NCBI GenBank assembly: GCA_029245395.1
Contig: JAQWPL010000024.1
Location: 154,887-212,544, forward strand
Length of the DNA stretch: 57,658 nt
Direction: 5' to 3'
Source of the DNA: Gammaproteobacteria bacterium
GTDB lineage: Bacteria; Pseudomonadota; Gammaproteobacteria; Pseudomonadales; Pseudohongiellaceae
In this document: one piece after another, positions 1 to 8,376 of the stretch
How positions within the stretch are numbered: the first letter of the stretch is position 1
How the letters are laid out: each line of letters starts with the position of its first letter
Notes under the pieces: generated by a model
The model's database searches: none
Told to the model about the DNA's origin: nothing
Seen by the model: the letters and a program-made list of their open reading frames with translations, nothing else
Made by a program: the position numbers and the translations under genes

Positions 1-39
1 CGTGATGTGGGCGTGATTATCGAACGTGGTGAATTATAA
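1..39 (+). CDS. folB: Dihydroneopterin aldolase, C-terminal end only
   Basis: The first 13 codons read RDVGVIIERGEL and a stop. This matches the conserved tail of FolB, which converts dihydroneopterin to 6-hydroxymethyl-dihydropterin in folate synthesis. The window cuts off everything upstream. folK starts 17 bases after the stop, and FolK uses the FolB product, so the two are probably one transcription unit. The call rests on a short tail plus the neighbour, so it is good but not certain. Confidence 0.75.
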   Translation, partial: RDVGVIIERGEL

Positions 40-56
40 ACAGGAGTTAACAACAC

Positions 57-572
57 ATGGCGTGGGTAACTCTTAGCCTGGGTAGTAATATCGATGCAAC
101 AAATCAGCTAACTAGCTGTCTTGATGCCTTGCTGTTGCAATTCAATGATTTAAGTTTGTCTTCTGTTTTTGAAAGTGAAGCCGTAGGATTTGATGGGGAC
201 AATTTTCTTAACATGGTTGCAGGAATAGAAACTGAAGTCGGGATTCCGGAATTAATAAAACTGTTAAAGGACATAGAAGACAAACATGGCAGGGACAGAA
301 GCCAGACCAAGTTCAGTGGCAGGCTTCTGGATATCGATATACTGACTTATAATTCCCTGGCGGGGAAATATGGAACCATTAACCTGCCACGGGCAGAAAT
401 AACTGAAAATGCTTTTATGCTCTGGCCACTTACCCAGATAGATGGCAAGGGAAAGCATCCAGTATTACGACAGACCTACAACCAACTTTGGTCAGAGTAT
501 GACAAGGAAAAGCAAAAGCTATGGCCTGTGGATTTTGAATGGCACGGCCGAAAAATTTCAAGCAGGCATTAA
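57..572 (+). CDS. folK: 6-hydroxymethyl-7,8-dihydropterin pyrophosphokinase (HPPK)
   Basis: This cytoplasmic enzyme transfers pyrophosphate from ATP to 6-hydroxymethyl-dihydropterin, the step before dihydropteroate synthase. The 171-residue protein opens with the family motif SLGSN (residues 7-11). It carries the signature region around residues 78-96, ending GRLLDIDIL, with the two metal-binding aspartates at about 92 and 94. The usual RWGPR stretch reads KFSGR here, a divergent form. Length is normal for the family. An AGGAG ribosome site lies at about 42-46, before the ATG. It follows folB directly and overlaps or abuts the DUF2007 gene downstream, giving a compact folate-led operon. Confidence 0.93.
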   Translation: MAWVTLSLGSNIDATNQLTSCLDALLLQFNDLSLSSVFESEAVGFDGDNFLNMVAGIETEVGIPELIKLLKDIEDKHGRDRSQTKFSGRLLDIDILTYNSLAGKYGTINLPRAEITENAFMLWPLTQIDGKGKHPVLRQTYNQLWSEYDKEKQKLWPVDFEWHGRKISSRH

Positions 573-580
573 ATGCAACC

Positions 581-814
581 ATGATCCCGATTTTTACACA
601 TTCCAATTCAGCTCTGGTGGGGCTAGCAAAAAGTATGCTCGAAGATGCCAGCGTGGGGGCTGTTTTGAAAAATGAATTCTCCTCTGTAGGGTTCCCACCC
701 TACAATTTACAACAGGAGCTTTGGCTCCTCGATGACAAAGATCTGGAAGCTGCACAAGAGATACTGGCAAACCTGAATGATTCACAGGGCCAGCAGGATG
801 AATTGGGAACCTGA
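581..814 (+). CDS. DUF2007-like small protein
   Basis: A 77-residue cytoplasmic protein beginning MIPIFTHSNSALVGLAKSML. It resembles the DUF2007 (putative signal-transducing) family, whose members start with a short strand followed by a helix and are encoded near housekeeping genes. The frame is open from an ATG at 539 inside folK, but the ATG at 581 gives the usual family N-terminus just after the folK stop, so it is preferred. There is a short acidic tail (LDDKDLEAAQEIL). The next gene starts within a few bases, suggesting cotranscription with folK. Molecular function is unknown, and the family assignment is from pattern only. Confidence 0.6.
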   Translation: MIPIFTHSNSALVGLAKSMLEDASVGAVLKNEFSSVGFPPYNLQQELWLLDDKDLEAAQEILANLNDSQGQQDELGT

Positions 815-815
815 A

Positions 816-1373
816 ATGAATTCTCTCTGTCACCCAGGTCAGGACATTGTCACAACTCAAGTTAAGCATGCAAAACAGCTGTCTGATTATTACCTCAGAA
901 ACCAGAAAAGATTTGCCCCTTGGCACCCCCGGATCGACACGGATCATCACAACGTCAGTACTTGGAAGCGCCGACTGAAAGAACGGGAAAATGATTTCAG
1001 TGAAGGCAGGTCTGTTCATTTTATCGGCCTGGAGAAAGGCCTGGTAGTAGGCGCTTGTTCATTGACTAATATTCTTTACAGCCCGGCTTATTATTGCAAT
1101 CTGGGCTATTCGGTTGATAGTCACTATGAAGGCACCGGGGCCATGACCGCGATTGTCAAACATGCTATGGCCTTTTGCTTTGAGAATCTTAAATTGAACA
1201 GGATATGCGCCAATTATATGCCCGCGAATGAGCGTTCTGCGCGCCTGTTGGGAAAACTTGGTTTTGAGAAAGAAGGTTTTGCCAAAAAGTATCTATACAT
1301 CAACGGTCGCTGGGAAGACCACATACTTACTTCACTGATTAATCCCGTTAGTCCTAACGGGATTGAGCGTTAG
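816..1373 (+). CDS. rimJ: GNAT acetyltransferase, RimJ/RimI-like
   Basis: The predicted 185-residue GNAT-fold enzyme resembles RimJ, which acetylates the N-terminal alanine of ribosomal protein S5 in enterobacteria. The N-terminal part has the RimJ-type pattern of a helix followed by FAPWHPR. The C-terminal half carries the acetyl-CoA fold (NLGYSVD, then ANYMPANERSARLLGKLGFEKEG, split here as two blocks of the same region) and ends with an R/GRWEDH-type strand, as in RimJ. Upstream in-frame ATGs exist at 777 and 798. The ATG at 816 has GGGAA at 805-809 with good spacing and starts two bases after the DUF2007 stop. The substrate could differ from S5. Confidence 0.75.
   Translation: MNSLCHPGQDIVTTQVKHAKQLSDYYLRNQKRFAPWHPRIDTDHHNVSTWKRRLKERENDFSEGRSVHFIGLEKGLVVGACSLTNILYSPAYYCNLGYSVDSHYEGTGAMTAIVKHAMAFCFENLKLNRICANYMPANERSARLLGKLGFEKEGFAKKYLYINGRWEDHILTSLINPVSPNGIER
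1341..1364. terminator. Perfect 10-bp stem, 4-base loop at end of rimJ-like gene
   Basis: AATCCCGTTA (1341-1350) is exactly complementary to TAACGGGATT (1355-1364), with loop GTCC. It overlaps the last codons of the acetyltransferase. No T-run follows, so it may be an mRNA 3' stabiliser rather than an intrinsic terminator. A second palindromic stretch (GTTAGC...GCTAAC) follows at about 1369-1392. Confidence 0.35.
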
Positions 1374-1529
1374 CAGTAGCTACTACGCTAACTCCATATT
1401 TACGCTTTATTGGTAAGCCTGCGCCTTCCTGGCACTTGACCCTGGAATACAGAAGTGGGAACTTTAACAACCTTGCCATGAGATTAACGGGCTATTTCCT
1501 ATTAATGTAATACAAGCATCAGGTGATTC

Positions 1530-3710
1530 ATGAAAACCAATCTTCACACCCGACTGACATTCACATTGCTCATGCTGATATTTATGAGCGCCTGTTCTGA
1601 TAACGCAGAACAAACCACCTTGCAGGAAACCAATGAAACCATGACAACGAATGATACTGCCGATGCAACAAACCCTTTTTATTCGGCTAGTACTTTGCCG
1701 TTGCAATACCCCGCTTTTGACCAGATAACTACCGATCATTATTTGCCTGCTTTTGAAAGAGGCATGGCCGAGCATATAGAAGAAATCGCAGCGATTGTAA
1801 ATCAGGCAGGGGATCCTACCTTCGAGAACACAATGCTTCCTTTAGAGGAATCCGGTGAACTATTAAATCGGGTTGCAACAGTGTTTTTTGCTATGTCCTC
1901 AGCTCACACTAACGATGCCATAGACGAGATAGAAGTGGAGATTGCACCCAGGCTTTCGACTCACCAGGACCAGATTTTCCTGGACGCTGGCCTTTTTGCC
2001 CGCGTGCAAGATCTCTATGAGCGTCGCAACAGTCTTGGATTAGATGCTGAATCAGTTCGACTGGTCGAAGAAAACTACAAGGATTTTGTCCGCGCCGGCG
2101 CGCAGTTGGATGGTGAACAAAAAGAACAGCTCAAAGCAATTAATCTGGAACTAGCTGAGCTGTCTACCAGTTTCAGCCAGAATGTCCTTGATGAGGTTAA
2201 TGCGAAGGCCATTGTTGTGGATAGTGCTGAAGAGCTGACTGGTCTTACTGAAGCGCAAATACAGACCGCAGCCGATGCGGCAGAATCCCGCGACATGTTG
2301 GGTAAATTTGTTATACCCCTGCTTAATACCAGCGGCCAACCCTGGTTGTCATCACTGGATAACAGAGCATTGCGCCAGCGCATCCATGAAACATCTTTGT
2401 CTCGTGGTCATAGTGGAGGGGAATTCGACAACCGGGAAATTCTCAGCCGCACCGCCACTCTGCGAGCTATAAAATCCAGGCTGCTAGGCTTCAATAATCA
2501 CGCGGAATATATCCTGCAGAATCAGACCGCTCAGACAGTAGCGGCAGTTAATCAGCGACTTGCTGATCTCACACCGCCTGCCATTGCCAATGCGCGCAGG
2601 GAAGCAGCAGATCTGCAAGCCATGATTGAGGCAGAAGGCGGAGAATTTCAACTCGCTTCCTGGGATTGGGATTATTATGCGGAAAAGGTTCGCCAGGAAC
2701 GCTATGACTTTGATGCGTCGGAATTAAAACCCTATCTGGAAGCTAACAATGTACTGTTCAATGGTGTGTTCTTTGCGGCCAACCAGATATACGGTATTAC
2801 TTTTGAAGAACGCCCCGAATTGCCGGTATATCAGGAAGATGTGCGTGCGTTTGAAGTGTTTGATGCCGATGGATCAACACTGGCTTTCGTCATCATGGAT
2901 CTATATGCCCGTTCCACCAAACGAGGTGGTGCCTGGATGAATGCCTACGTCTCCCAGTCGAATCTTCTGGATAGAAAACCGGTAGTTGGGAATCATCTGA
3001 ATATTCCAAAACCGCCGGAAGGGGAGCCCACCTTGATGACTTTCGATGAAGTCACCACCATGTTCCATGAATTTGGTCATGCCCTGCATGGTATGTTTTC
3101 TGATGTTACCTATCCTTCTTTTGCTGGCACCAGTGTGCCGCGCGACTTTGTGGAATATCCTTCCCAGGTTAATGAAATGTGGTCAGACTGGCCTGAAGTA
3201 CTGGAAAACTACGCAGTGCATTATGAAACAGGTGAACCTATGCCCCGTGACTTACTGGATAAGGTCTTTGAGGCGCAAAAATTCAACCAGGGCTTTGCCA
3301 GTTCTGAATACCTGATGTCTTCTATAGGCGATATGGCGCTGCATCAACTCACGGCTGATGAAGTGCCATCCGCCGATGAGATTGTGGAATTTGAACGCCA
3401 GGCCTTAGCTGATGCTGGCGCTCTGATGGAAGAGATCCCGCCTCGTTATCACCTGACCTACTTCTCGCACATTATGGGTGGATACTCAGCCGGTTATTAC
3501 TCCTATATATGGAGTGAAGTCCTGGATGCCGACACGGTAAAGTGGTTCGAGGAAAATGGCGGCATGAATCGGGAAAATGGACAGTACTTTCGAGACACAC
3601 TTCTCTCCAAAGGAGGCAGTGTTGAGGCTATGGAACTGTTCCGGAATTTCCGTGGGCGCGAACCTGACGTTACACCACTGCTCGAAAGACGTGGTTTAAC
3701 ACCTCAATAG
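1530..3710 (+). CDS. dcp: M3-family peptidyl-dipeptidase (Dcp-like), predicted lipoprotein
   Basis: A zinc metallopeptidase of family M3 that would remove C-terminal dipeptides from oligopeptides. The protein has 726 residues. An N-terminal signal with lipobox-like FMSAC (Cys22) suggests a lipoprotein in the periplasm, whereas E. coli Dcp lacks a lipobox. The zinc site HEFGHALH lies at 513-520, with the third ligand Glu542 in FVEYPSQVNEMW, a block typical of Dcp rather than of oligopeptidase A (PrlC). The C-terminal HIMGGYSAGYYSYIWSEV block is also diagnostic. It stands alone, with about 150 bases upstream and the sulfotransferase gene 50 bases downstream. Confidence 0.9.
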   Translation: MKTNLHTRLTFTLLMLIFMSACSDNAEQTTLQETNETMTTNDTADATNPFYSASTLPLQYPAFDQITTDHYLPAFERGMAEHIEEIAAIVNQAGDPTFENTMLPLEESGELLNRVATVFFAMSSAHTNDAIDEIEVEIAPRLSTHQDQIFLDAGLFARVQDLYERRNSLGLDAESVRLVEENYKDFVRAGAQLDGEQKEQLKAINLELAELSTSFSQNVLDEVNAKAIVVDSAEELTGLTEAQIQTAADAAESRDMLGKFVIPLLNTSGQPWLSSLDNRALRQRIHETSLSRGHSGGEFDNREILSRTATLRAIKSRLLGFNNHAEYILQNQTAQTVAAVNQRLADLTPPAIANARREAADLQAMIEAEGGEFQLASWDWDYYAEKVRQERYDFDASELKPYLEANNVLFNGVFFAANQIYGITFEERPELPVYQEDVRAFEVFDADGSTLAFVIMDLYARSTKRGGAWMNAYVSQSNLLDRKPVVGNHLNIPKPPEGEPTLMTFDEVTTMFHEFGHALHGMFSDVTYPSFAGTSVPRDFVEYPSQVNEMWSDWPEVLENYAVHYETGEPMPRDLLDKVFEAQKFNQGFASSEYLMSSIGDMALHQLTADEVPSADEIVEFERQALADAGALMEEIPPRYHLTYFSHIMGGYSAGYYSYIWSEVLDADTVKWFEENGGMNRENGQYFRDTLLSKGGSVEAMELFRNFRGREPDVTPLLERRGLTPQ

Positions 3711-3763
3711 CTGTCAGTAGACTGGCGTTTTTTGATTCTCAGCATCTATTAACCGAGTGAGAC

Positions 3764-4669
3764 ATGGCACTGGATATTCCGGTCAAAAGTGCAGAACAAC
3801 AATGGGCAGTATGGGATTCCACTCGGCTGAATGATTTCCCCTTTCGTGATGACGACATCATGATAGGTACCTGGTCCAAGAGCGGTACTACCTGGATGCG
3901 GCAGTTGGTAGCGCAAATGATTTTTAAGGGCGATCCTGAAGTGTATGGCCAGGCTTTATCTCCCTGGCCTGAATTTCGCATCCTCACCAAGGAAGAAATG
4001 TTTACTATCGCTGCGGAACAAAAGCATCGCCGTTTTATTAAGACCCACTCGCCGTTTAATTGCATTCCCTTCAAACCGGAAATGAAATATCTGTTTATTG
4101 GGCGTGATACAAGAGATGTGGTTTGGAGTATGTTTAACCACCAGATGATTTTTACGCCTGATGCTTATGATGCTTTTAACAATGCGCCTGGCTTGGTTGG
4201 TGAGAAAATGATGCCTATCGATTGTGATGTGCATGAGTATTATCTGTTCTTTCTGGAAAACAGGTATTTTGATGGCTTGTCATCAGAGTCACGTTTTTTT
4301 GACACTGTAAAAAGTTGGTGGGATGTCCGTGTCCAACCCAATATCATGTTGCTGCATTACAATAATCTAAAAGCAGATTTTGAAGGGGAGGCCAGGCGGA
4401 TTGCCGATTTTCTGGAAATTGAAGTTGAGGAAGCCCTATGGCCGCAAATCGTAAAACACTGCGATATCGACTACATGCGTGAATCTGCAAAACAATTTGA
4501 TGTGCTGGACGCCATTTTCGAAGGTGGCGGCGCCAAGTTCATCAACAAAGGCACCAATGGTCGCTGGAAAGATGTGTTAAACCAGGAAGAAATCGACCGT
4601 TGTGATGAGATGGCAATCAGGGAAGAGGGTGAAGAGTGCGCGCACTGGTTGAAGACTGGAAAACTCTGA
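3764..4669 (+). CDS. PAPS-dependent sulfotransferase (Sulfotransfer_1 family)
   Basis: A 301-residue cytosolic-type sulfotransferase that would move a sulfuryl group from PAPS to an alcohol or amine acceptor. The 5'-phosphosulfate loop reads TWSKSGTTW (residues 36-44), matching the family's TYPKSGTTW. KTHSPF provides a candidate catalytic histidine, and GRDTRDVVWSMFNH is the 3'-phosphate motif region. C-terminal FINKGTNGRWKDVL corresponds to the conserved RKGxxGDWK block. There is no signal peptide. No PAPS-synthesis or glycan genes adjoin it, so the acceptor cannot be predicted. It may be cotranscribed with the upstream peptidase, as the gap is short. Confidence 0.88.
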   Translation: MALDIPVKSAEQQWAVWDSTRLNDFPFRDDDIMIGTWSKSGTTWMRQLVAQMIFKGDPEVYGQALSPWPEFRILTKEEMFTIAAEQKHRRFIKTHSPFNCIPFKPEMKYLFIGRDTRDVVWSMFNHQMIFTPDAYDAFNNAPGLVGEKMMPIDCDVHEYYLFFLENRYFDGLSSESRFFDTVKSWWDVRVQPNIMLLHYNNLKADFEGEARRIADFLEIEVEEALWPQIVKHCDIDYMRESAKQFDVLDAIFEGGGAKFINKGTNGRWKDVLNQEEIDRCDEMAIREEGEECAHWLKTGKL

Positions 4670-4686
4670 TTTGCTCTAAAAAGCAT

Positions 4687-4963
4687 TTATAATATCGCGA
4701 ATATCAACGGTCTGACTTCTTTCAAGATATCATCTACATAGGCAATAAATGCGGGATCGCAAGAGGTTCCCTTGAAAGTATTCCACCAACGATTGGTTCG
4801 TTCTGAACCCACTAACATTGGCCATGTGACGCAATTCTGTCCGCGTCTGACTCTGGGAAATCTTATTAGAATGCTTTATCTGCATGGCGAGATAGATAAG
4901 CGAAAGGACAACGGCTCCAGAGGCAATTGTTTCGCTGATAGCCGAGATGGCATCCCAATTCAT
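4687..4963 (-). pseudogene. Remnant of a small membrane-associated hypothetical, frameshifted and internally deleted
   Basis: The minus strand from 4963 encodes MNWDAISAISETIASGAVVL, the typical start of a common family of roughly 150-200-residue proteins with one N-terminal membrane helix. The open frame stops at 4730 after 77 codons. Shifting frame near 4790 recovers WWNTFKGTSCDPAFIAYVDD followed by ILKEV, which looks like the same family's usual C-terminus, down to a stop at 4687. The head and tail of the gene therefore seem to be joined with the middle missing. The whole 4670-5022 gap holds nothing else that I recognise. The family call is from memory of the pattern. Confidence 0.6.
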
Positions 4964-5022
4964 GTTGTCACCTGATTTTATTTTTTATAGCAAACTGTAA
5001 CCTAAAAATTGTTGCTGCGAAA

Positions 5023-5763
5023 TCACCGACCGCCGTCAACGTGAAGAACTGTTCCTGTCATGTAGGTGCCCTGTTGAACAAGAAAGAGAACGGCCTGGGC
5101 AATATCTTCAGGTGTCCCCATTCTTTTCAGGCTGATTTCCTCGATGATTTTCTCTTTTATGGCCTCAGAATGATCGTTTCCCTGATCCGCCCATAAAATT
5201 GCCCCCGGGGCGATGGCGTTAACACGTATATCTGGGGCCAGATCACGGGCCAGTGTACGAGTCAGGCCTTCGAGAGCTGATTTGGCCATAATATAAACCG
5301 CATGATTCTTCAGGCCCTGTTGAGTGTGAGTATCTGAAATATTGATAATGCAGCCTTTCTGTTTTTTCAGTGCTTCGGCAGTGGCATGTGCCAGCAGCAA
5401 GGGCGATTTAGCATTGCTGGCGAAGAGATCATCCCACTGATCGTCACTTATATTCTCGAGCGGTGTCGGGTAAAAAGCTGAAGCATTGTTTACCAGCACA
5501 TCCAGCCGCCCCCAGGCTGCAATGGCATCTTCGCCCAGTTGCAGAACCGCCTGCGTGTCAGCAAGGTCGGCTTGCAGGACACGGGCAGAATCATTTCTTT
5601 GAGCATTCAAGGTTTCGGCTAGACTATTGGCGTCCGTGATTGAGCGATTACAGTGGATGACGATGTTGCAGCCTTTGTCATGCAGCAGTCTCGCACACGC
5701 TGCACCGAGGCGTACGGCGGCGCCGGTTATAAGGACTACTGGCTGTGAGTCTGACTCAGTCAT
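5023..5763 (-). CDS. Pteridine reductase, short-chain dehydrogenase family (FolM/PTR1-like)
   Basis: An NADPH-dependent SDR of 246 residues, likely reducing dihydropterins or dihydrofolate. It carries the TGAAVRLG nucleotide motif (residues 13-20), and the Arg after the glycines is typical of pteridine reductases. NNASAFYPTPLENI (92-105) is the characteristic substrate-side block. Catalytic Tyr157 and Lys161 lie in YIMAK, with Ser143 of NISDTHT. The C-terminal TGTVLHVDGGR is standard for SDRs. The start codon overlaps the cca stop by four bases (ATGA), so the two are translationally coupled. This is the last gene of the lptD-to-folate run. Confidence 0.88.
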   Translation of the reverse strand: MTESDSQPVVLITGAAVRLGAACARLLHDKGCNIVIHCNRSITDANSLAETLNAQRNDSARVLQADLADTQAVLQLGEDAIAAWGRLDVLVNNASAFYPTPLENISDDQWDDLFASNAKSPLLLAHATAEALKKQKGCIINISDTHTQQGLKNHAVYIMAKSALEGLTRTLARDLAPDIRVNAIAPGAILWADQGNDHSEAIKEKIIEEISLKRMGTPEDIAQAVLFLVQQGTYMTGTVLHVDGGR

Positions 5764-6983
5764 GAAATTCCCAGCGCTTCCTGTATCACTGTCAGTCTTT
5801 TTAGTCTGATTTGTTCACCGATTTGCGCATCCTTGTAACCTTGTTCTATAAAAACACTGGTCTCTACATTAGCGCTGGCAGACAAGGCTTTGTTTAGAAT
5901 TTCAGGCTGGGGATAGGGAACATCTTCCAGTCCAAGTCTGCCGCGGGAATCAGCTTCACAGGCGAGCAGGAACTGCTCAAAGCGCTCCGGTTTTCGAAAG
6001 GCATCAGCTTGCTCAAGGGTTTCAAGCAATTCTTCAGCCGAATGAGAAGCGGCCCTGTGGCAATGGGTATGAAGCAGGCTGGTTAACCTGGCCAGGTCTC
6101 GATAATCATTGGGTGCTGTGAGTCGTTTACATGCGCTGTTGATCAATTCTACCCCCAATTTTTCGTGTCCGCGCAGGTTGGGCCACTTGGATTTAGGAAT
6201 GACACCTTTACCGACGTCATGCATAAGTGCTGCAAAACGTACTACAGGGTCCGGAGAGAGTATGGCCGCTTGCTGCAGAGCCATCAGGGTATGAATACCG
6301 GTATCGATTTCAGGATGGTATTTGGGAGGTTGGGGTACACCATACAGGTTATCAACTTCTGGCAGGATGACTGCCAGGGCCCCGCAATGTTTTAAAATCT
6401 GGATAAATATCTGAGGTGATGATTCACGCAGTGCACTTTCGATTTCAGTCCATACTCTTTCACTGACCAGATCACTTAATTCGCCGCCGGCAGTCATTGT
6501 CTCCATCAGTGCCTTGGTTTCATCAGCTATGGTGAAACCGAGATGATGAAAGCGCGCAGCAAAGCGTGCGACACGCAGTGCGCGCAAGGGGTCTTCTGTG
6601 AAGGCAGCCGAGACGTGACGCAGAATCTTTGCTTCCAGATCCTGCTGGCCATTAAACGGATCTATCAAGTTACCGGATTCATCCTGGGCTAAGGCATTGA
6701 CAGTGAGATCACGCCGCTGCAGGTCTTCTTCCAGGCTGACAGACTTGTCTGCATGCACAGTGAATCCTGTATAGCCTTTGCCGGATTTTCTTTCAGTTCT
6801 GGCGAGGGCATATTCCTCGTTTGTTTGTGGGTGAAGGAAAACGGGGAAGTCTTTTCCGACCTGCTGGAAATCCTGCGCCAACATCTCTTCAACAGTACTG
6901 CCCACCACAACCCAGTCCCGATCCTTGACCGGAATCCCGAGTAGTTTGTCGCGGACAGCGCCGCCTACCAGATAAGTTTTCAT
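5760..6983 (-). CDS. cca: CCA-adding tRNA nucleotidyltransferase, HD-domain type
   Basis: Adds or repairs the 3' CCA of tRNA without a template. The 407-residue protein matches the E. coli-type long enzyme. The N-terminal head domain has GGAVRDKLLG (7-16) and the catalytic DRD at 21-23. RRDLTVNALA is the nucleotide-binding RRD block and EDPLRALRVARFAARF follows. A C-terminal HD phosphohydrolase domain includes LMHDVGKG and a later HCHRA histidine block, as in gammaproteobacterial Cca with phosphatase activity. It lies 12 bases downstream of apaH and overlaps the pteridine reductase start, implying one transcript. Confidence 0.95.
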   Translation of the reverse strand: MKTYLVGGAVRDKLLGIPVKDRDWVVVGSTVEEMLAQDFQQVGKDFPVFLHPQTNEEYALARTERKSGKGYTGFTVHADKSVSLEEDLQRRDLTVNALAQDESGNLIDPFNGQQDLEAKILRHVSAAFTEDPLRALRVARFAARFHHLGFTIADETKALMETMTAGGELSDLVSERVWTEIESALRESSPQIFIQILKHCGALAVILPEVDNLYGVPQPPKYHPEIDTGIHTLMALQQAAILSPDPVVRFAALMHDVGKGVIPKSKWPNLRGHEKLGVELINSACKRLTAPNDYRDLARLTSLLHTHCHRAASHSAEELLETLEQADAFRKPERFEQFLLACEADSRGRLGLEDVPYPQPEILNKALSASANVETSVFIEQGYKDAQIGEQIRLKRLTVIQEALGIS

Positions 6984-6995
6984 ACAGATTAAGCT

Positions 6996-7817
6996 TTAAT
7001 AAGGCACACTAAAACGTTGTTTGTCTTCCAGGCGCAGTGCAGTCAGCGTCCTGCCCCAGACACAGCCTGTATCCAGAGCATGCACATTAGGCCAGTTTGT
7101 TTCGCCCTCCAATGTCGCCCAGTGCCCAAACAGGATAACTTTGTTTTTCTTCAATTCCTGGTACTCATACCAGGGTTTGAACCCATCTGGCGCTGTTTTC
7201 GGCCCGGTCTTGATGGCCAGGTTGAGCTGGGTTTCCCCGTTGCAGAACCGTACCCGGGTCAAATAATTGGTGATAACACGCAGACGTTCCCATTTTTCCA
7301 GACCATCGTGCCAGATGTCAGGTTCGTCACCATACATTTTGCTTAAAAATTTCAGGTATTTGTCACTTTGCAGTGCTGCTTCAACTTCGCCAGCATATTG
7401 CCTGGCCATTTTGAAAGTCCAGCCTGGTGCGATGCCGGCATGCACCATCAAAAAGGTCTGGGTACCAACTTCTGTGTCCAGCTTTTTACGCAGAAGCAAT
7501 GGCTGTTGGCGAAGCCAGTCACAAAATTGCGGGCAATCTGGATCATCAAGAATGGCCTGAAGGGTATCTTTTTTACCATGCTTTACTGCACCTGTCGCCA
7601 TTGCGACGAAATGCAAATCATGGTTGCCCAATACCATGGTAAAGGCCTGCCCAAGTGATTTGGCGAAACGGATGGTTTCAAGGGATTGAGGGCCGCGGTT
7701 GATAAGATCCCCCACAGTCCAGAGCCTGTCAATTGTCGGGTCGAAGTTGATCTTATCGAGCAAACGCATGAGCTGGTCATAGCAACCCTGAATGTCACCG
7801 ACTGCATACGTTGCCAT
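6996..7817 (-). CDS. apaH: Symmetrical bis(5'-nucleosyl)-tetraphosphatase
   Basis: Hydrolyses Ap4A to two ADP and removes Np4 caps from RNA in gammaproteobacteria. The 273-residue metallophosphatase opens MATYAVGDIQGCYDQL, in which GDIQG holds metal ligands. VGDLINRGPQS and LGNHDLHFV provide the remaining canonical metal-binding motifs, and HAGIAPGW follows. Length agrees with E. coli ApaH (about 280). It follows apaG after a 77-base gap that contains a 13-bp tandem repeat, and precedes cca. Confidence 0.95.
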   Translation of the reverse strand: MATYAVGDIQGCYDQLMRLLDKINFDPTIDRLWTVGDLINRGPQSLETIRFAKSLGQAFTMVLGNHDLHFVAMATGAVKHGKKDTLQAILDDPDCPQFCDWLRQQPLLLRKKLDTEVGTQTFLMVHAGIAPGWTFKMARQYAGEVEAALQSDKYLKFLSKMYGDEPDIWHDGLEKWERLRVITNYLTRVRFCNGETQLNLAIKTGPKTAPDGFKPWYEYQELKKNKVILFGHWATLEGETNWPNVHALDTGCVWGRTLTALRLEDKQRFSVPY

Positions 7818-7850
7818 AACTTTTATCCGTGCTGCTTTTACTGAACCTGA

Positions 7851-7888
7851 TTTTAAAACTTATTTTTAAAACTTATTGTAAAACTATG
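7851..7888. repeat. 13-bp tandem repeat between apaG and apaH
   Basis: TTTTAAAACTTAT occurs twice in tandem (7851-7863 and 7864-7876), followed by a degenerate third copy (7877-7888). It is AT-rich and lies in the apaG-apaH spacer. No function is evident; replication slippage is the simplest explanation. Confidence 0.8.
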
Positions 7889-7894
7889 CCACTG

Positions 7895-8284
7895 TTAGTG
7901 AATCATATTGGGAATGGCCAGAACAAAAAGTGGGATAGGTGCTTCAAATTGTGTTCCGTTGGCAGTTTCCATGGTGTAGGAACCGCGCATATCACCAATT
8001 TCGCTGCCGATGATTGTTCCGCTGGAATATTCAAAAGATTCTCCCGGCTGAATAACAGGCTGCTGGCCGACAACTCCCTTACCATTCACTTCTTCCACCT
8101 TGTTGTTCTGGTCAGTAATTACCCAGTGCCGGTTGAGCAGTCGTACTGGTTCATCGCGGTGATTGAGAATGGTAATCGTATAGGAAAACGCGTAGGAATT
8201 TTTGGCGGGTTCTGACTGCAGTTCCAGATACTTGGTTCTGGTGCTGATTTCTATGCCGCATTCGTTGTCAGGGGCATTACTCAC
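7895..8284 (-). CDS. apaG: ApaG domain protein
   Basis: A 129-residue ApaG (DUF525) protein, a fibronectin-III-like fold of uncertain biochemical role, usually encoded between ksgA and apaH as here. The signature regions are NHRDEPVRLLNRHWVITD, GKGVVGQQPVIQPGE, and the C-terminal FEAPIPLFVLAIP. Length is normal (E. coli 125). Genome context, with ksgA upstream and apaH downstream, makes the identification firm even though the function is not. Confidence 0.95.
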   Translation of the reverse strand: MSNAPDNECGIEISTRTKYLELQSEPAKNSYAFSYTITILNHRDEPVRLLNRHWVITDQNNKVEEVNGKGVVGQQPVIQPGESFEYSSGTIIGSEIGDMRGSYTMETANGTQFEAPIPLFVLAIPNMIH

Positions 8285-8333
8285 GTTGATAAATTGCTAC
8301 CTGTATATGCTGCAGTTGCACTGCGCTCGTACT

Positions 8334-8376
8334 GCACTATGTTGTGAAATGATACAGCACTATGTTGTGAAATGAT
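8334..8376. repeat. 20-bp direct repeat abutting the ksgA stop
   Basis: GCACTATGTTGTGAAATGAT occurs at 8334-8353 and again at 8357-8376, a 23-bp period. The second copy runs into the ksgA stop codon at 8376-8378. It looks like a recent tandem duplication of the ksgA-apaG junction. Confidence 0.85.

Noticed and set aside
3711-3740. Terminator after dcp
   Set aside because: A T-run exists but the candidate stem is only four base pairs with a two-base loop.
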